Positions 23,941-36,453 of a stretch of 64,000 nucleotides of DNA are shown piece after piece. The notes beneath the pieces are model-generated. The model had not been told where the DNA came from. It made no database searches and was given only the letters and a program-made list of their open reading frames with translations. This stretch comes from Nectonema munidae (Eukaryota; Nematomorpha; Nectonematoida; Nectonematidae), in the NCBI GenBank assembly GCA_030549495.1, contig JAUIRK010000712.1, forward strand, positions 62,001 through 126,000. Reading direction: 5' to 3'. Numbering within the stretch: the stretch's first letter is position 1; each line of letters starts with the position of its first letter. The position numbers were made by a program, and so were the translations under genes.

Positions 23941-26336
23941 CCACTTATTAAATTATATCATCTCATGGTTAGAATAAATCATATTCATTTATTTATATAA
24001 AAAAAGGCAAGTGAAGCTTAATTTAGATTTAGACGAGTCTTAACTTCCTTTGCTTCTTATAAATCTTTCGAGACAAATTGACTAATTAATCTTTCAATCA
24101 CACGAAAAGAAATTGAAAGTATACCTCATTTAAACACAATAATAAGATTGTATAGCCTTTTCAATAACGGGAATGAACATTCTTGATTGGTTTACTTTTG
24201 ATGTTATATACAAGATTTACACACGTTCACAAGAGTTGGTATTTCTGATCTACCCGCGGAACTTGCTTTATGAAATTTTGAGCTACAACTCTGCTCTACA
24301 GGAGCAATAACCCAAAAAGGGTTAATTAAATAGTTAGCTAAATTGAAAGTCGTTATTTTTTGAGTAAATTTTTTATTACTTTTTTTCTGTCCATGTTTGT
24401 CACACATCACAAATGAACATCAACATTTTCTGTCAACATAATGTCGATCAACATCTACGCATACTACCAGATAGTACAGTTTAAAGTATTATAATGTTTA
24501 TTTCCAGCTTCCAAACTCAAACTTTTTTTAATTAATCGAAGTCTTATTAAACAACAATTTGCTTCCACTTTCAAAAATGAAATATCGTTTTGTGATGGAA
24601 AAGAATCTCATAAACTTTCACTCTTTTTTATACATTTTCTGCTCAAACTAGCCAATAAGACAAACAGAAGTGCAATGGAGCTGTATGCATCTTCATTTAA
24701 ATAATGATAACCAATGCGAAAATTTCCATAACCATAAGTGGCGGCGCCACATAACGATTTTTGGGGTTTTTATATTAGTTAAAGTAAAACAAAGATAAGC
24801 ACATTATTATAAATAAAATATTTAACTGTAGCTTACAGTTTGAAATAGTTAACATAAAATAAACGAAGGTTTGTTAACTAAGAAATACACTAAGTTCATC
24901 TTAGTGCATTTAATTAGTTTATACTTAATTATTGTACACAGATTTAAAAATTTATTTGAGAATTTTCTCGCTAAAATTTTTCTTTTTTGCGTTCAAAAAA
25001 ATAAAAGCTATCAAGACATTTCTCACTTAGAAGTAAAAACACTTTCTCATGTCTCTCTTTCTTGTCTTGATGATATTCTTTGACTCACATATTAAATAAT
25101 GAAATATCTCATTGCTTATTTGCTAAAAATTAATAAAAGTTGATCGAATGAAAATAATATAAAAAAATTTATTGATTTTAATGCTGCTTTTGGGCAGAGC
25201 AGAAAAAAGCGACTACCATAAAAGCAAAAGAACCTGGTGTGGCTCAAGAGCTGCAGATTTGCAACGCCTGATCTAAAAATCAAGCAATAAGAAAATAAAG
25301 AGAAAGACTTGATCAATTATAATCTGCTTTATTGACAATAAAACCAAAAAGTACTGAATCAGAAAAATCAATTTCTATTGCTTCTATGTTCCTTTTAAAG
25401 AATGAAAACTTTCTTATGATAATTTGGATGCTCAAGTGTTTCTAAGAACTTACTCTTGATGAACACGGATATCTGCTTATATCATCTAGAGCCCCATAGC
25501 CCGCCTCTGTATCCGCCCAGATATGAAATGAAGTTAAGTATCATTTTACGATCCCACCCTCACCTACTTATTATGTTTCGTAACGCTTTGGAAGAAACCT
25601 CTCCCTCACCTTAAAACATAAGGTAATATATGCATGCATGTCTCCTATTAAGATAATGTCACCTGGTAAAATTAAAAAAATACTGTAACATTTTCCTCTA
25701 TCCTCATTGCCTGCCGGAAGCTAATATCTCCTTGTAACTGTTTACTGCAACTGTGACATAATCTACTCTCTATTGCATGTTTGATAAAGGTGATTATCGT
25801 TGAAAATTTACTTATTGATCATTTTAATGCCCAATAAATTGCTTAACAATTAAATAAATGTCTTATTTTTCTGTATGCTTATTCTGAATTGAAAAGTAAA
25901 ATTTATAAATGTATTGAAAATTATGAGGATAAAATGGTCATCACTGATCATCATACCGTTGGCAAATTAAGTTTTTAATAATATTTTACTTAATTTTCTA
26001 CCTGATAACCGTATTGGTCGACAATAGATTTAAAGGGTTTTCGTTCCTTTTTTTACATAGATAAAAGTTTTATTCCCTATTAATTTAATGAAAATTATAT
26101 ATAAGAAAATTAGACACTTTTTGTTTTTGGAAAAACTTACCTATAGTTTGCAACTTTAAATCAAAAAATAAAGTGAGTTGTGAGATTTATGATATACAAT
26201 AACTATACTTTTGGTTTAGCAGTTTAAACTCCCAAACTATAGTTAAGTTTTTCTAAAACAAAAATGTTTCAAATTTTTTTATTTTTATATATAATTTTCA
26301 ATAAAATTTGTCAAGGATATAATTTCCATCTATATA

Positions 26337-26453
26337 CAGTCGAACTTCGTTACTACGATATTTCACTTATATCAAAATTTTATAAATTCCCTTTCCTCTC
26401 TAATTTTTTTTAATTATATTTTACCTCTTAACAACGAAGTAAAATTTCTTTAT
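26337..26453. mobile_element. pogo/Tigger-like end fragment
   Basis: CAGTCGAACTTCGTTACTAC after TATA, then AT-rich sequence with CAACGAAGT. Only one clear tip was seen, so it is truncated or highly diverged. Confidence 0.35.
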
Positions 26454-26571
26454 AACGAGAAATTATGCGTTGGTTGAAGCAAAATTTATCATTAAAACCC
26501 ACTAAAAATACATTAACATTTTTCAATAAAACATCTGTCGAAGAGAAATATTCTTGTGAATACCAAATTAA

Positions 26572-26720
26572 GGGGCGTGAGTAAGGTTTGTTAGATACTG
26601 GGTCTTGATACCTCAAGGTCTTGGGTTCGATCCAGCATTAAGCCTACTTTCCTCATAGTTCGATACAAGCGGTGCAATTATGCCTTCTCGATGAAAATAC
26701 CCCACAGTACCTTTACCTTT
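26572..26720 (+). mobile_element. tRNA-derived SINE, copy 2
   Basis: Same family: GGGGCGTGAGTAAGGTTTGT head, GGTTCGATCC B box, body CTCATAGTTCGATACAAGC, end ACCTTTACCTTT. About 149 bp. Confidence 0.8.
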
Positions 26721-28657
26721 ATGGGATTGTAAGTGTGTAAAATGCTTTGTAAAAAATTTATTTTGTACTATACTGACCACAAAAAAGTGTCTTTCTTTAG
26801 TAAAAGCAAGTCTATTTTTTTACTTCAAACTTATTGTGTGGCATAAAATTATTTTCATCTATTAGTAAGATAACGTTACTTCTGATAAAACAAAGAGTAT
26901 AACAAACCGAGCATTTTAATTTTGATTAGAAAATTTTTTTATTTTAATGAAATTATCATATTTTTATCCTTTTTGTCAAAAAATATCTTCTAAGGACGAA
27001 ATTTAAGACAACATTTCTGTAAATGAAAGTTTTTCCACATACAAAGAAAGAACTGATCAAGAATTCAGCAGAAAAAATTTCTAACTAATGCTGAAGATAA
27101 TTATAAATGGTTAAAAAATGTTATTGTTTAATTTTAAGTAAAGATGAAATTTGAAATGAAGTTATAAACACTATTAATTCAATTTGTGATTTTACTGAAA
27201 AAGTTTCAGTAGACAAATGTGTCCAGAAAAAAAATTCTGATTATTTCAAAAAACAATTATTTTTATTCGATTCCAAAATAAAATTGGTTTAGAGTATAGC
27301 ATATCAAGTCTCGCGTATTATGCAAACCCTAAATTTTTCTCACAGAAGACGTTTTCCCGTATATCTCGTGTAGCATGCGAATTTCTATATTGGGAAAGAG
27401 GCAAAGAAAATTTCCAAGAATTATTCAATAATGAATTCGGGAATGCATGCGCCATGATAAACTCTAGATTAATAAAAATTTTCAGCTTCTTTCTAGTTCA
27501 ATGTTTAAATGTATAACATCAAAATTTGTATCTCGTGTATGCTGCAACCCCATAAAATTAGGGCAGAAATTATGCCCTCAAATGTCGCATGGTACACGAT
27601 AATATACAGTGTACAAATAACTAAAAATATTGAATTTTATAATTCTAGTATTAAAATACATTTGAATAATGGCGTTATACCGAATGAGCTATGCTTTCAT
27701 TGAGAATTCTGTACTTTTTTCAAAAGAATAATAAAATTATCATTAGTGATCGATTATTTTGGCGAAAACTTGACTCGATATTCTGATACAGTATCTTTAA
27801 TTTTTCATCATATCGATGTTGTGTAGTAGTTGTAGATTTTTCAAAAAGTTTTTTGATACAAATGAAGGATATAAATTTTGAGGGCCATATCTCTTAGTGA
27901 CATTATGGTCAACGTTTTTGTTTGAAATGTCAGATATAATAGTTAATTTTTAACTTTACCCCTTTTTATTACTGTCATCAACTGTCAATCTTAAGCTTAT
28001 AACCACTAAAAAGAGAAGTTGTCAAGATATATATTATATATATTATTTAGAATGAATATTTCGGTATTTATGTCAAGCAAAATACTTTTTTCAGGGTGTC
28101 GAAGTAATATAATAGGGACTATTGACTTCTATAATTATAGTTTAAAATATAAAAAAATATATATTTTTAGTTTTTTTTATAAAATTGAATGGGAAAATCA
28201 ATCTTGAAAACAATGAGTTGAATGTTTATAGTATAAAAAGCAGATTGCTATTTTAAAGATGGAGCAAAATCTCTTGAAAAAAATGGAAAGGCAAAGATAT
28301 TTGATTGAACATAAGAAGAATATCAGTTCGCCTATGAGGAAAAACATATTTAAAGCAGCAGATCTAATTGAGATTGAAATAAAAAACTAATGTTATGTAA
28401 CACCGCTTCAGACTAAAAAACAGTTCTACTCAGTAGTACAGAATCAGTTTTAGTTAAAAGAAGAATTAAATCTTTAAATCGAATCAAAAAAAATTTGCCC
28501 CTTTGTAAATAATCCTGCCGGCGCCTATGCTGAGTAGTTTTATAATATGAATTAATAGTAAATTAGTAAAAAGATAAAATGTGGCTTGAAGTCAGAAGAG
28601 TAAAAAGACTTAAAAAAAGACAACAAAAAAATAGTGCGTAAAATTTAAATCTCTTAC

Positions 28658-28817
28658 AATAGATTGTCAATGATTTTGAGCAAAAAGGCAAAAGTTTTTT
28701 TGAAGCAGTCAAAAGGTAGTGCTTTTGAGAATTGACGAATGACTGTTCGATTGATCAAATCTAAGGGAGTGATGAATGATCGGTAAGTTTTGATGAAAGC
28801 TTCAAGAAATAGAATCT
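28658..28817 (-). CDS. RAPGEF1: C3G exon, REM domain core
   Basis: Acceptor tatttgtccttag and donor TT|gtaaga. It encodes ILFLEAFIKTYRSFITPLDL and later FKKTFAFLLKIIDNL. The pattern [YE]xEAFxxTYRxFIxPxDL followed by a hydrophobic helix is the Ras exchanger motif (REM) that stabilises the CDC25 catalytic domain. It closely matches CEAFLTTYRTFITPEDLI of C3G, and splices to the next exon as DNL-L-ASEISDKSL. Confidence 0.9.
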
Positions 28818-28885
28818 CTAAGGACAAATAAAAATAAAAAGATTTTGTTCTGGGTTTAGAATTCATCTCAGGCAACGAAAAGAAC

Positions 28886-28999
28886 CTTCCAAGTTGGCAT
28901 TTATTGCATGAACAATGAGAGCATTTAATGGCGCATTATTCACGAAAAGTTTTGATGTATTTGGCTCATATGTTAAATACTTTTTAACATCCAACATTT
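28886..28999 (-). CDS. RAPGEF1: C3G exon, start of REM domain
   Basis: Acceptor aatattttag and donor AAG|gttctt, which is unusual but the only one that keeps phase. It encodes MLDVKKYLTYEPNTSK and then NALIVHAINANLE. The NALIVHA core matches the DALIVHATE signature opening the C3G REM domain. The open frame, phase and REM homology make it strong despite the weak donor. The following intron is only 68 bp. Confidence 0.85.
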
Positions 29000-29382
29000 C
29001 TAAAATATTTGCATCTTCGCATTCAATTCTTAATCAAAAAAAAATTTTAAGTACACAACATATACTTGCAATATAAATTTTTTTGAAGATTCATCTATTA
29101 AATAAGAATGGGTTATTAGGAAAGCATCATTTGTTGGTAAAAATTCATTCTTTTACTTTATCCAAACATTTGATGATTTTAAATCTGGTACAAACTTGTT
29201 TATAATTACCGTAACATTTTTTTATTTTTTTTATTTATTTTTTAAGCGAGAGGCTGATTTCAAACCTTTCGAGCGCTTATATTTTTAGAAGATATTTATA
29301 AAACAGTCGTTTTTTAGAGCCAGATCTTTATGGAATATTTTTTAGAGATTTGTGATGAAATGGTTATTAAAAGATTTTCAAT

Positions 29383-29552
29383 AAGGGGTCATTCACAATT
29401 GACGTCGATCTTTTTTTGCTTAATTTTGCCCCCCTCCCCCCTCCCCATTGTCAAATTTTGGCTATTTATTTAGTTTACAAATTCTTCATTTGTAAACTTA
29501 TCGCCCCCCCCTCTCTGAGTCTTTGCTGGACATCAATTGTGAATGACTTCTT
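29383..29552. mobile_element. small MITE, GTCATTCACAATTGACGTC ends
   Basis: GTCATTCACAATTGACGTC on the left is mirrored by ACATCAATTGTGAATGAC on the right. The interior has C-rich runs. 170 bp. Class not assigned. Confidence 0.6.
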
Positions 29553-29977
29553 ATGCTTAAATTTTTATAAATATTATTGAATGAACAGGAAATACCATTT
29601 TCACATTTTTATTCCAATAAATCCTAAAAAGTAGGAAGTCAATAGATATCTCACAATACTTTTTTATTTCTAGATAGATGATTACATTACCCATCGTTCT
29701 TTTGAAAATAGGAGCTCTTTCAAAGCACAATTTTTTATTGACCAATGTCCTACCTGACCTTAATGTCGGTGTATAATTAGATCCCCAAATGTAGGAACAG
29801 AGTGTTGGAATTCAATGTGTGTTGACTGTATAGTGTATAAGTCAACCCCCAATTTAAATAGGTAAGTTATGCTGTAATTTATCAACAAATAAATAAAAGT
29901 CTATCAAAGTAAACGTTGTATAGCTCCTTGATTTGAGAGAATAAAAGATCCATTCATTTACAAAATAGAAAACTTAT

Positions 29978-29983
29978 TTTATT
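29978..29983 (-). terminator. candidate polyadenylation signal of nested gene
   Basis: AATAAA on the minus strand about 380 bases after the nested gene stop. It is one of several AT-rich possibilities. Confidence 0.2.
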
Positions 29984-30358
29984 TACAAAAGATACATTCT
30001 TATGTACAACGTAAGCAGAGTGTTCAAGTCATTGACAAACCTATCTTTAAGGACGAGCGAGGGATGCTAATTTTACCAGCCTTCAAGATTTCAAATAACA
30101 CTTCAAAACACCAAAAACATAATAATATTAATACAAGGGTATAAGTATCGAAAATTTGGAATAAAAAGTGTAGCAAACCATTATTACATTAAAATATCTC
30201 GATTAAACCCTATTGGTTCATTTTTTTTTTAATATTTGAAAGTCAGTACTTAGAGTTCAATGTATAAGTCTATCAATTTTTTGGGAATTCTTAGCGTAAT
30301 AAATACAGGAATTTTTCTAGAGTACCATATGTAATTAGTAATATTAATGATACGCAAA

Positions 30359-30430
30359 TTACTTGATTACTGTGTCTTGCAAGTAGATCGGTTCAAAGTA
30401 ATCATAGTTGATGGGTGAAGAGGCGTAATT
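30359..30430 (-). CDS. nested small gene, exon 3 (stop)
   Basis: Acceptor tattgttttag, 23 codons in phase 0 (NYASSPINYDYFEPIYLQD, then TVIK) and TAA at 30359-30361. The intron to exon 2 is 87 bp. Total product is 89 aa. The gene lies wholly inside a C3G intron on the same strand; its stop codon and own ATG argue against it being a C3G exon set. No family recognised. Confidence 0.6.
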   Translation of the reverse strand, partial: NYASSPINYDYFEPIYLQDTVIK

Positions 30431-30517
30431 CTAAAACAATAAAGATGGACTCAATTGCTTAAATGGTATACAAAAAATGAGTTAATAAGAAGAAATGTTA
30501 ACATCTTTAAAACATAC

Positions 30518-30643
30518 TTTGAAGTTTTCTGAATACGTTTCTTCACAAGTTTTGTACTTATATTCTGGACCATCATCATCCAGTCTTTCTAGAGCGGGAG
30601 TGAGTTTGTTGCTAGGCACGCTTTTCTTTTGCAGGATTTGCGC
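30518..30643 (-). CDS. nested small gene, exon 2
   Basis: Acceptor ttcttattacaag; donor AAA|gtatgt, exactly 42 codons in phase 0. The product includes KLTPALERLDDDGPEYKYKT and CEETYSENFK. The composition is richer in G+C than the intron, and the segment looks conserved-protein-like (acidic turn, then aromatic YKYK and YSENF). The intron to exon 1 is 78 bp. Confidence 0.65.
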
Positions 30644-30721
30644 CTTGTAATAAGAACAGGTTTTTAGAGTTGATCAATGATTCCTGTTTATTTAAGTTTG
30701 CATTTTTTGAAGAAAATTTAC

Positions 30722-30793
30722 TTGTATTTTGTTGAGATTTTGCATTGATTGCTTGAGAAAGAGACTTTGATCAGGCTTTAGATAATTTCCCAT
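30722..30793 (-). CDS. nested small gene, exon 1 (start)
   Basis: ATG at 30791-30793 in context aaaagtATGG (A at -3, G at +4). It encodes 24 residues beginning MGNYLKPDQSLFLKQSMQ and ends in phase 0 at donor CAA|gtaaat. The MGN start recalls N-myristoylated proteins, but residue 6 is Lys, so myristoylation is not clearly predicted. I do not recognise the protein. Confidence 0.6.
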
Positions 30794-31970
30794 ACTTTTA
30801 ACGTATGATATAACTATAGCACAATAAAAATATGCATATGAATGAAAAGAAAGTATTTCATGTCACATGTTCTTCAATGTTACAGAACATTTTTTCAAAA
30901 ATGGTTAAATCTGATTAACTTATTAGATCTTCACTACTCCTTTCTTTCTACCCTATCCTTTAAAGTATGTGTCTGTGTGCGACACTAATCAAAAGACACC
31001 ACAAGCTGCTTTCACTGAAGACAAACGAAAAGAAATTAAGCTGTTCTTATGCCTCATCTCCTCAACAACAACACGACATATATTGGGGAGCGACGCATAT
31101 AATTATCATTATTATAAGTTGTGGAAATGAGTGTAACCAAACTTTCTTAGCGCGTCTCTTGCTCATGGTGATGATGGCACACACACATCACAGAATTCGA
31201 GGTAATTAATTCTAAGGAAGTGTTTGATTGCCTGCTAGTATATTGCTTATAGGAGCAAGCAATGATGCAAGAGCCAAAAATAAGGCGAAATATACATTGA
31301 TTTGTTTGAGTTATCCACAATCACAGAAACTCTTTCTTCTTCCTTATTGATATCAAAAGTAAATTTTCACCTTTAAGTTTCTCGAGTTTTATGCGTCTTA
31401 ACTCAGATACATAGAAATTCTTTCAGGGTATGACAGTATAATATATTGAGAGATATACTGACACTTTTACGAATTGTACAATCTTGCTTTTTGTCAACTT
31501 GTATAAACTAAAAAAGCTAAACTTATAATAAATGTATACCGTAATTATTAGTTTTATTCTTGTAATTTTCCCCAAAAAAAAATTCAAGAATCAAAATTAA
31601 AAAATAGGAAAATATATAAATAAGGGCCGCTGGGTATTTTGTTCTCGGTGTATTTTGTCCTTGTACCCTAATTAATTATCTAATTAACTAAGTAAGTATC
31701 TAAGAAATTAATTAAACGAATAACTAATTAATTATCAGGCGATCTAGCATTCTAATTTATTTAACGCCAAACTCTAACTTCAAATTTAATTTTTTTCATC
31801 GATTTTCCCATTTTCACTATTTTTTCGAAGATATTTAACACGCTGTAAATTATCTTTAGATTTAATGAGAGTTCAAATTAACATCCCACTGCGTGCAACT
31901 CATAATAAGTACACCACTGAATTTGGTATATCCAAACTAATTAAAAAAAAATCATATTTCAAAAGTAGAG

Positions 31971-32500
31971 ATTTTACTAAACTAGAACTCAAATTTGAAG
32001 CAAATTTAATTTTTATCAAAATTTTTAAGCTATTTTGTCTTATTTTGGGTAATAGTTTAATAAAAAGCGAAAATTGACTTTTTATCATAAAACTTAGAGC
32101 ATCATAATAATATATAAAAAAAATATAAGTTTATCATAAGAAAGTAACTAGATTAAGAACTAAGAGGATTAAGGAGCATCATCCGCATAGGACACTTTTT
32201 TGCATACATATATATATATAATGGTGTCAATATCCAATCGAATATCTCTGTGAACAAAAACAAGTATGAGAACATTAAAACGATCCTCATTATAATGTAA
32301 AAGTGATAAGTATCACACGTAACTATGATTGAAACATAAAAAACTTTTTAGGGCTTCTCACTTTAGAGAAAGATTGAAACTAAAAAAAGAGATGCAGAAG
32401 CCAGCATATTATTTGAGTTTTACGAAAATATTTCCATGCAATTTTAGAGGGGGAGAGGGGGGCGTATGCCGGTTTCGCCCCCCCCCCCCTTTAAATCCGC
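31971..32500 (+). repeat. dispersed repeat, copy A (forward)
   Basis: From ATTTTACTAAACTAGAACTC to the GC-rich terminus GTATGCCGGTTTCGCC...AATCCGC. The same sequence occurs inverted at about 48992-49582. Shared words include AATCGAATATCTCTGTGAAC and ACTTTTTATCATAAAACTTAG. Confidence 0.75.
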
Positions 32501-32509
32501 TAATGCAAT

Positions 32510-32660
32510 GTATATGTCGAAACTCGTTATAACGAAATTCTCAATATAAAAAAGCTTTTAGTAACCCCTTCACTTTTAAAAGAGCTTTTATTTGAAAAAC
32601 TAACCCAATATAACGAACTTCATCATATTGAAATCTTCGATATATCGAAAAAAAATTACT
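32510..32660. mobile_element. Tigger-like MITE fragment
   Basis: GTCGAAACTCGTTATAACGA is followed by repeated AATATAACGAACTTC and CGATATATCG words, like eroded Tigger tips in both orientations. Boundaries uncertain. Confidence 0.3.
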
Positions 32661-32698
32661 AGTTTCTTGCGTTATATATAACCAACATGTGTTTTGCG

Positions 32699-32905
32699 TT
32701 ATTTATTTTTTCTCTGCCCATAATGTTTCAACAAACCATGCAATATTTCCATTCTTTGCTCTTCTCTTTTCTCTTCAACATCTGTTAACCATTTCACTTC
32801 ATCACTGACGTTCTTGATGAAATAACATAAGCGATCAACAATACCAACCATGTGCGCAAAGGCTGATGTAATAAAAGAAAAAGGCTTTTTGAACTCTCTC
32901 ATCAT
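32699..32905 (-). CDS. unrecognised open frame with coding look
   Basis: 68 codons from ATG. MMREFKKPFSFITSAFAHMV is followed by a charged helix, VEEKREEQRMEILHGLLKHY. The end resembles helices of MADF/Myb-like proteins of repeated elements. It could be a transposon-derived fragment or a small nested gene; no splice partners found. Confidence 0.25.
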   Translation of the reverse strand: MMREFKKPFSFITSAFAHMVGIVDRLCYFIKNVSDEVKWLTDVEEKREEQRMEILHGLLKHYGQRKNK

Positions 32906-34231
32906 TTTAGAATATCACTTGTGTTGGAGTCACGTTTTTTTCTTCTTATGTCTAGGTTCGTATTTTATGGTTTACTAAATTCTATAGTTGCAAGTTGGAC
33001 AAATTTAAACATTATCAAGTAGAAGGGTTTCCAGCGTAGGCATTTTGTCGCCTAGAGGGCTTTATAACTTGTATTTTGGGCATCTACTGGCTAGAGGGCG
33101 CAACAGAAACATTTGACGATATAAGTAATAATTTTATCAATTTTGACATGAGAAATATACAGTAAAAAATACATAAGATCGTATTCAAATTTTGTTCATC
33201 TATCATAAAGTAGTTTAAATCGTATAGGTCATGTTTTGTTTTCTCCAAAAAGTATGTTTTGTTCATTTTCTTCAATTACTTGAAACTTTTATGCATTGAT
33301 TTTATTATTTTTATACTAATCAACAAAAAAAATATTTTTAGCTAATATGAAAAAGTCAATCTTTTTTGAATTTCCAGAGCCCTTGAGTGGTAATACCTTT
33401 TAAAAGTGTAAATAACTTTTGAATCTTGAAAAATAAAGAATGCGAAAGATTGAAAATAAACATGAAGGTTAGGAAAGTTTACAAAGACAATCGAAGACGG
33501 TGAATATTTGCAATAAAAAACTGAGCGATTGCATATAACGTGTAATAAAAAGATAAAATTTTTTCTAATAAAAAATGATTTATTATGTTTAACTAAAATC
33601 ACTCATGTTGAGTCTTTGTAAACCTTTTGAAAAATTTGTTCAAGTTAGTTGTATTTTTCACGTCTGTATTTTTACTTTTTAACATGTTTTTGACTAATTT
33701 AGATATTAATTTTGATTTGTTCTATACTTTTACAATGAATAAAAAAATGAGACTTTAAATTGCCTGCGTGAGCTCCTCTAATTAAAAAGAGCACTATTTT
33801 TAAATGAACCGATAAATCGCAGACAGAAGCCTCAAACTAGTTTGGTAAGAAATCCACCTGGCAAGAATAGTGAAATTAGATTTTTGGAGAATTAAAAAAA
33901 TTCCTATTTATTCAAATGAATTAAATATTCCACAAAATGTTCTTTCATTCATTACTTTTTAAAAATTTATGATTTCAATGAAAAATTTATGATTTCGATG
34001 AAAAATCATAATGAAATAAAGCACTTTCATCATTTTAAAGTTATACGATCAATGTAAAATTAGTTGTTTTCTCAGAATTTCAATCTCATTAAATCTAATG
34101 AGATGAGGAATATGTCTTTTATACTACAGGGAAGTGATGCTTGAATATGCTTAAGAAAAACTGGCCAAGAAGGAAAAATGTATAGTGGTGATATGGCTAA
34201 AAAAAGACAAGTTACAAGACAAGAAACTTAC

Positions 34232-34417
34232 CATTTTTATTTGTTTGATACTTTTCCTGTTGCGAAGGGGAAAAATTGGCTTCTTGTTTGAAATAAGATG
34301 TTAAAGAGGGTTCTTCAACGTATCGAGTCTCTCCACTTGGTTTAGAAGAGATCTTAGCTTTGAAATCCAGAGAACTTTGTTCCTTGAGGGAAGCGATGAA
34401 GGAAGATCCTGCATTTT
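34232..34417 (-). CDS. RAPGEF1: C3G exon upstream of the REM domain
   Basis: Acceptor tttttgatag and strong donor G|gtaagt, 61 codons between split codons. It includes SLDFKAKISSKPSGETRYVE and ends SQQEKYQTNKN. The junction produces QTNKN-E-MLDVKKYLTYE, which resembles the stretch entering the REM domain of C3G. The next exon lies more than 5 kb away, and the intron between them holds the nested gene at 30359-30793. Confidence 0.7.
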
Positions 34418-34935
34418 CTATCAAAAAATAATTATTTTCCACATATATCTTACTGATATAAAAAAGCAATGAAAAAAAATAAAACATCTCTAAGTTGGCT
34501 TGAAGTTAAAATAGATTAGCATTATAATGCATATCATTTTTACACCCGTTTGGTCTTAGGGCACAGTTCACCAATCGATACTGCATTTTAAAAAGTTTTA
34601 ACCCACAAAAATATATCCGAATGAAAAATAAATTTTTGCTTAAATATTTTCAAAGAATATTTAACTACTAGGCTTTTTATTAAAATCTTTAGTATAGCGA
34701 TCACTCTGAGACACAAAAAGCATGAATTCACGCGCGTATGCATTCACACTCAAGCAAATTCAAATATAAACACAAAGGTGATAGAGGCCCAGATCCACAT
34801 ACTCACACAATTTTGAAAGATTTTTTTTAAAAAAATGCGGTCTTAATTGTTTTCATCGTCACAAAGAGGTAGCGTATAGTTATGGATATTTATCGGTTTA
34901 AGAGTTTTTTTACTATATAAAATAGAGAGAATCTC

Positions 34936-35048
34936 TAACATTAATCCCAAAACTAACTCTAACACTAACCCTAAGATTAATTTGAAAACGAACTCTAACA
35001 TTTATTCTAATACAAACTCCAATATTAATAGGGAAAACTTACTCTAAC
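34936..35048. repeat. degenerate CTAACNCTAAC array
   Basis: Repeats of ACTCTAACATTAA / CTAACACTAACCCTAA type with heavy divergence. The complementary motif forms an array at 63815-63975. Confidence 0.7.
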
Positions 35049-35610
35049 TTAAAAAAATAAATTTAGAAAATTGTCAAATCCAACAATTTTAAGATTCACT
35101 CAATTGTGTTTCAATAAACATTCACCAAATTGTCGTATTCGAAAAAATGCTCACATTCTACTAATTGACGTGCTTTACTATCATTGAATATAATTTTTAA
35201 ATTTGTAAATTAAGTTTAACCAACTACCAAATTAACCATTTTTATTTCACCCAGTTTTGCATTGTAAGAATGGTCGTGCACCAGTATACCATCCAACATA
35301 TAAATATATACGATTACATAGCAAATCAGATCTACTTATTTCTGCATTCTTTCAATATCAAATGTATATTTACACAAAAGAGTTTAAAGGAAGGAAAAGT
35401 ATAACAGATGCTTTTTTCTTTCTATATGAATTATTCAAATTAAATGATATTTTATATTAATTTTAGCGTGCAAAAGTCATAGGCCTGAATGGACGGCGTT
35501 CAAACAACCACTCAAAAGACTTATTTGTGAAATGAGTTAATTTGAAAGGATATAGCTCCTTTCATTACAAAAATGGAATTCAAAGATATGAAATAGAAAA
35601 ATAATATTAC

Positions 35611-35887
35611 CCGGTGGAACTTTTATGAAATTTGATATGGGAAAGTCTTCACTTTTATCTAATGAACTTTTTTTACTTTTGTCAGAATATGCATTTCCAT
35701 TAGGACTTACATTAGCATCATTAGAAAATTTTTGTATTGAATTTGTTGGTGGATTTGAGATGTCATTGTTTTTGACGTTTACATCAATATTCAAATCTTT
35801 CATTAAAGAAGAAACAAGATCGTCTAGTTCATTTTCATATTGTTGATAAGATTCATTTTGACTAGAGGGGAGAACTTCATTAGGCAG
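35611..35887 (-). CDS. RAPGEF1: C3G exon, low-complexity middle region
   Basis: Acceptor gtgttttattag and donor CCGG|gtaata, 92 codons in phase 0 plus one base. It begins LPNEVLPSSQNESYQQYENE, continues with LDDLVSSLMKDLNID, and then a Ser/Asn-rich region ending NFIKVPP. The junction with the next exon makes VPP-E-NAGSSF. It contains no domain; it is placed by phase and composition. Confidence 0.65.
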
Positions 35888-36212
35888 CTAATAAAACACA
35901 AACGAGATCAGAGTAAATAAAAAGTAAAAAAAGAGCTTAGAGCAGACGAACAGATAATTAACTAGCTTAACTAAGAATTTGTATACTAATTGATCCAGCT
36001 AATGATTTGTAAATCAAAAAGTCATTTATATAGTATATACTTACTCAAAGGTAATGGCGTGTTTACTAAATCCAATATAATACTAACGTATTCATCAATT
36101 TGACTAAATAAAATAACTAACGTAGCAAAATAATACCTTAATTCACTCACTAAGCAAGTAACCAATCATCAAACAAGATTTGCGACTAATCATTATCTAA
36201 TATTCCAAATAA

Positions 36213-36374
36213 CACTGAACAACAAAAATTTTTTACTGGAGATGTGTAAAGTGATTTAGACTAATTTGGGTACGCTGATTTCAAAAATCATAACCGTTTT
36301 GCTGTATCACGTAAGGATTTTCAGTAACAGAAATATTCCCATTGCCTAGAAGTCAGGATTTCAATGAAATTTAC
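36213..36374 (+). repeat. left terminal inverted repeat of the CACTG-ended transposon
   Basis: About 162 bp, mirrored at 38210-38380. It includes the stretch ACTGGAGATGTGTAAAGTGA, present in both ends. Confidence 0.85.
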
Positions 36375-36453
36375 AAAAATTCATTTATTCTTTTATTTCA
36401 TCATGAATGCTTCAAAATTATAGAAATTACAGAAAAATTCCACAAGAATGTAT

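Larger units (their letters stand above)
23371..28657. other. C3G intron
   Basis: About 5.3 kb with the hAT tip at 23838, Tigger tip at 26337 and SINE copy 2. No further exon needed: phases of the flanking exons match. Confidence 0.55.

Noticed and set aside
26572-26650. A functional tRNA gene at the SINE head
   Set aside because: A and B boxes are present, but the arms do not pair as a tRNA and the sequence recurs with a fixed non-tRNA body.
28019-28207. Small plus-strand frame as a gene
   Set aside because: Low complexity, Ile/Tyr/Lys-rich, no support beyond openness in AT-rich DNA.
34936-35048. True telomere repeat
   Set aside because: Units are too irregular and lie within a host gene intron.
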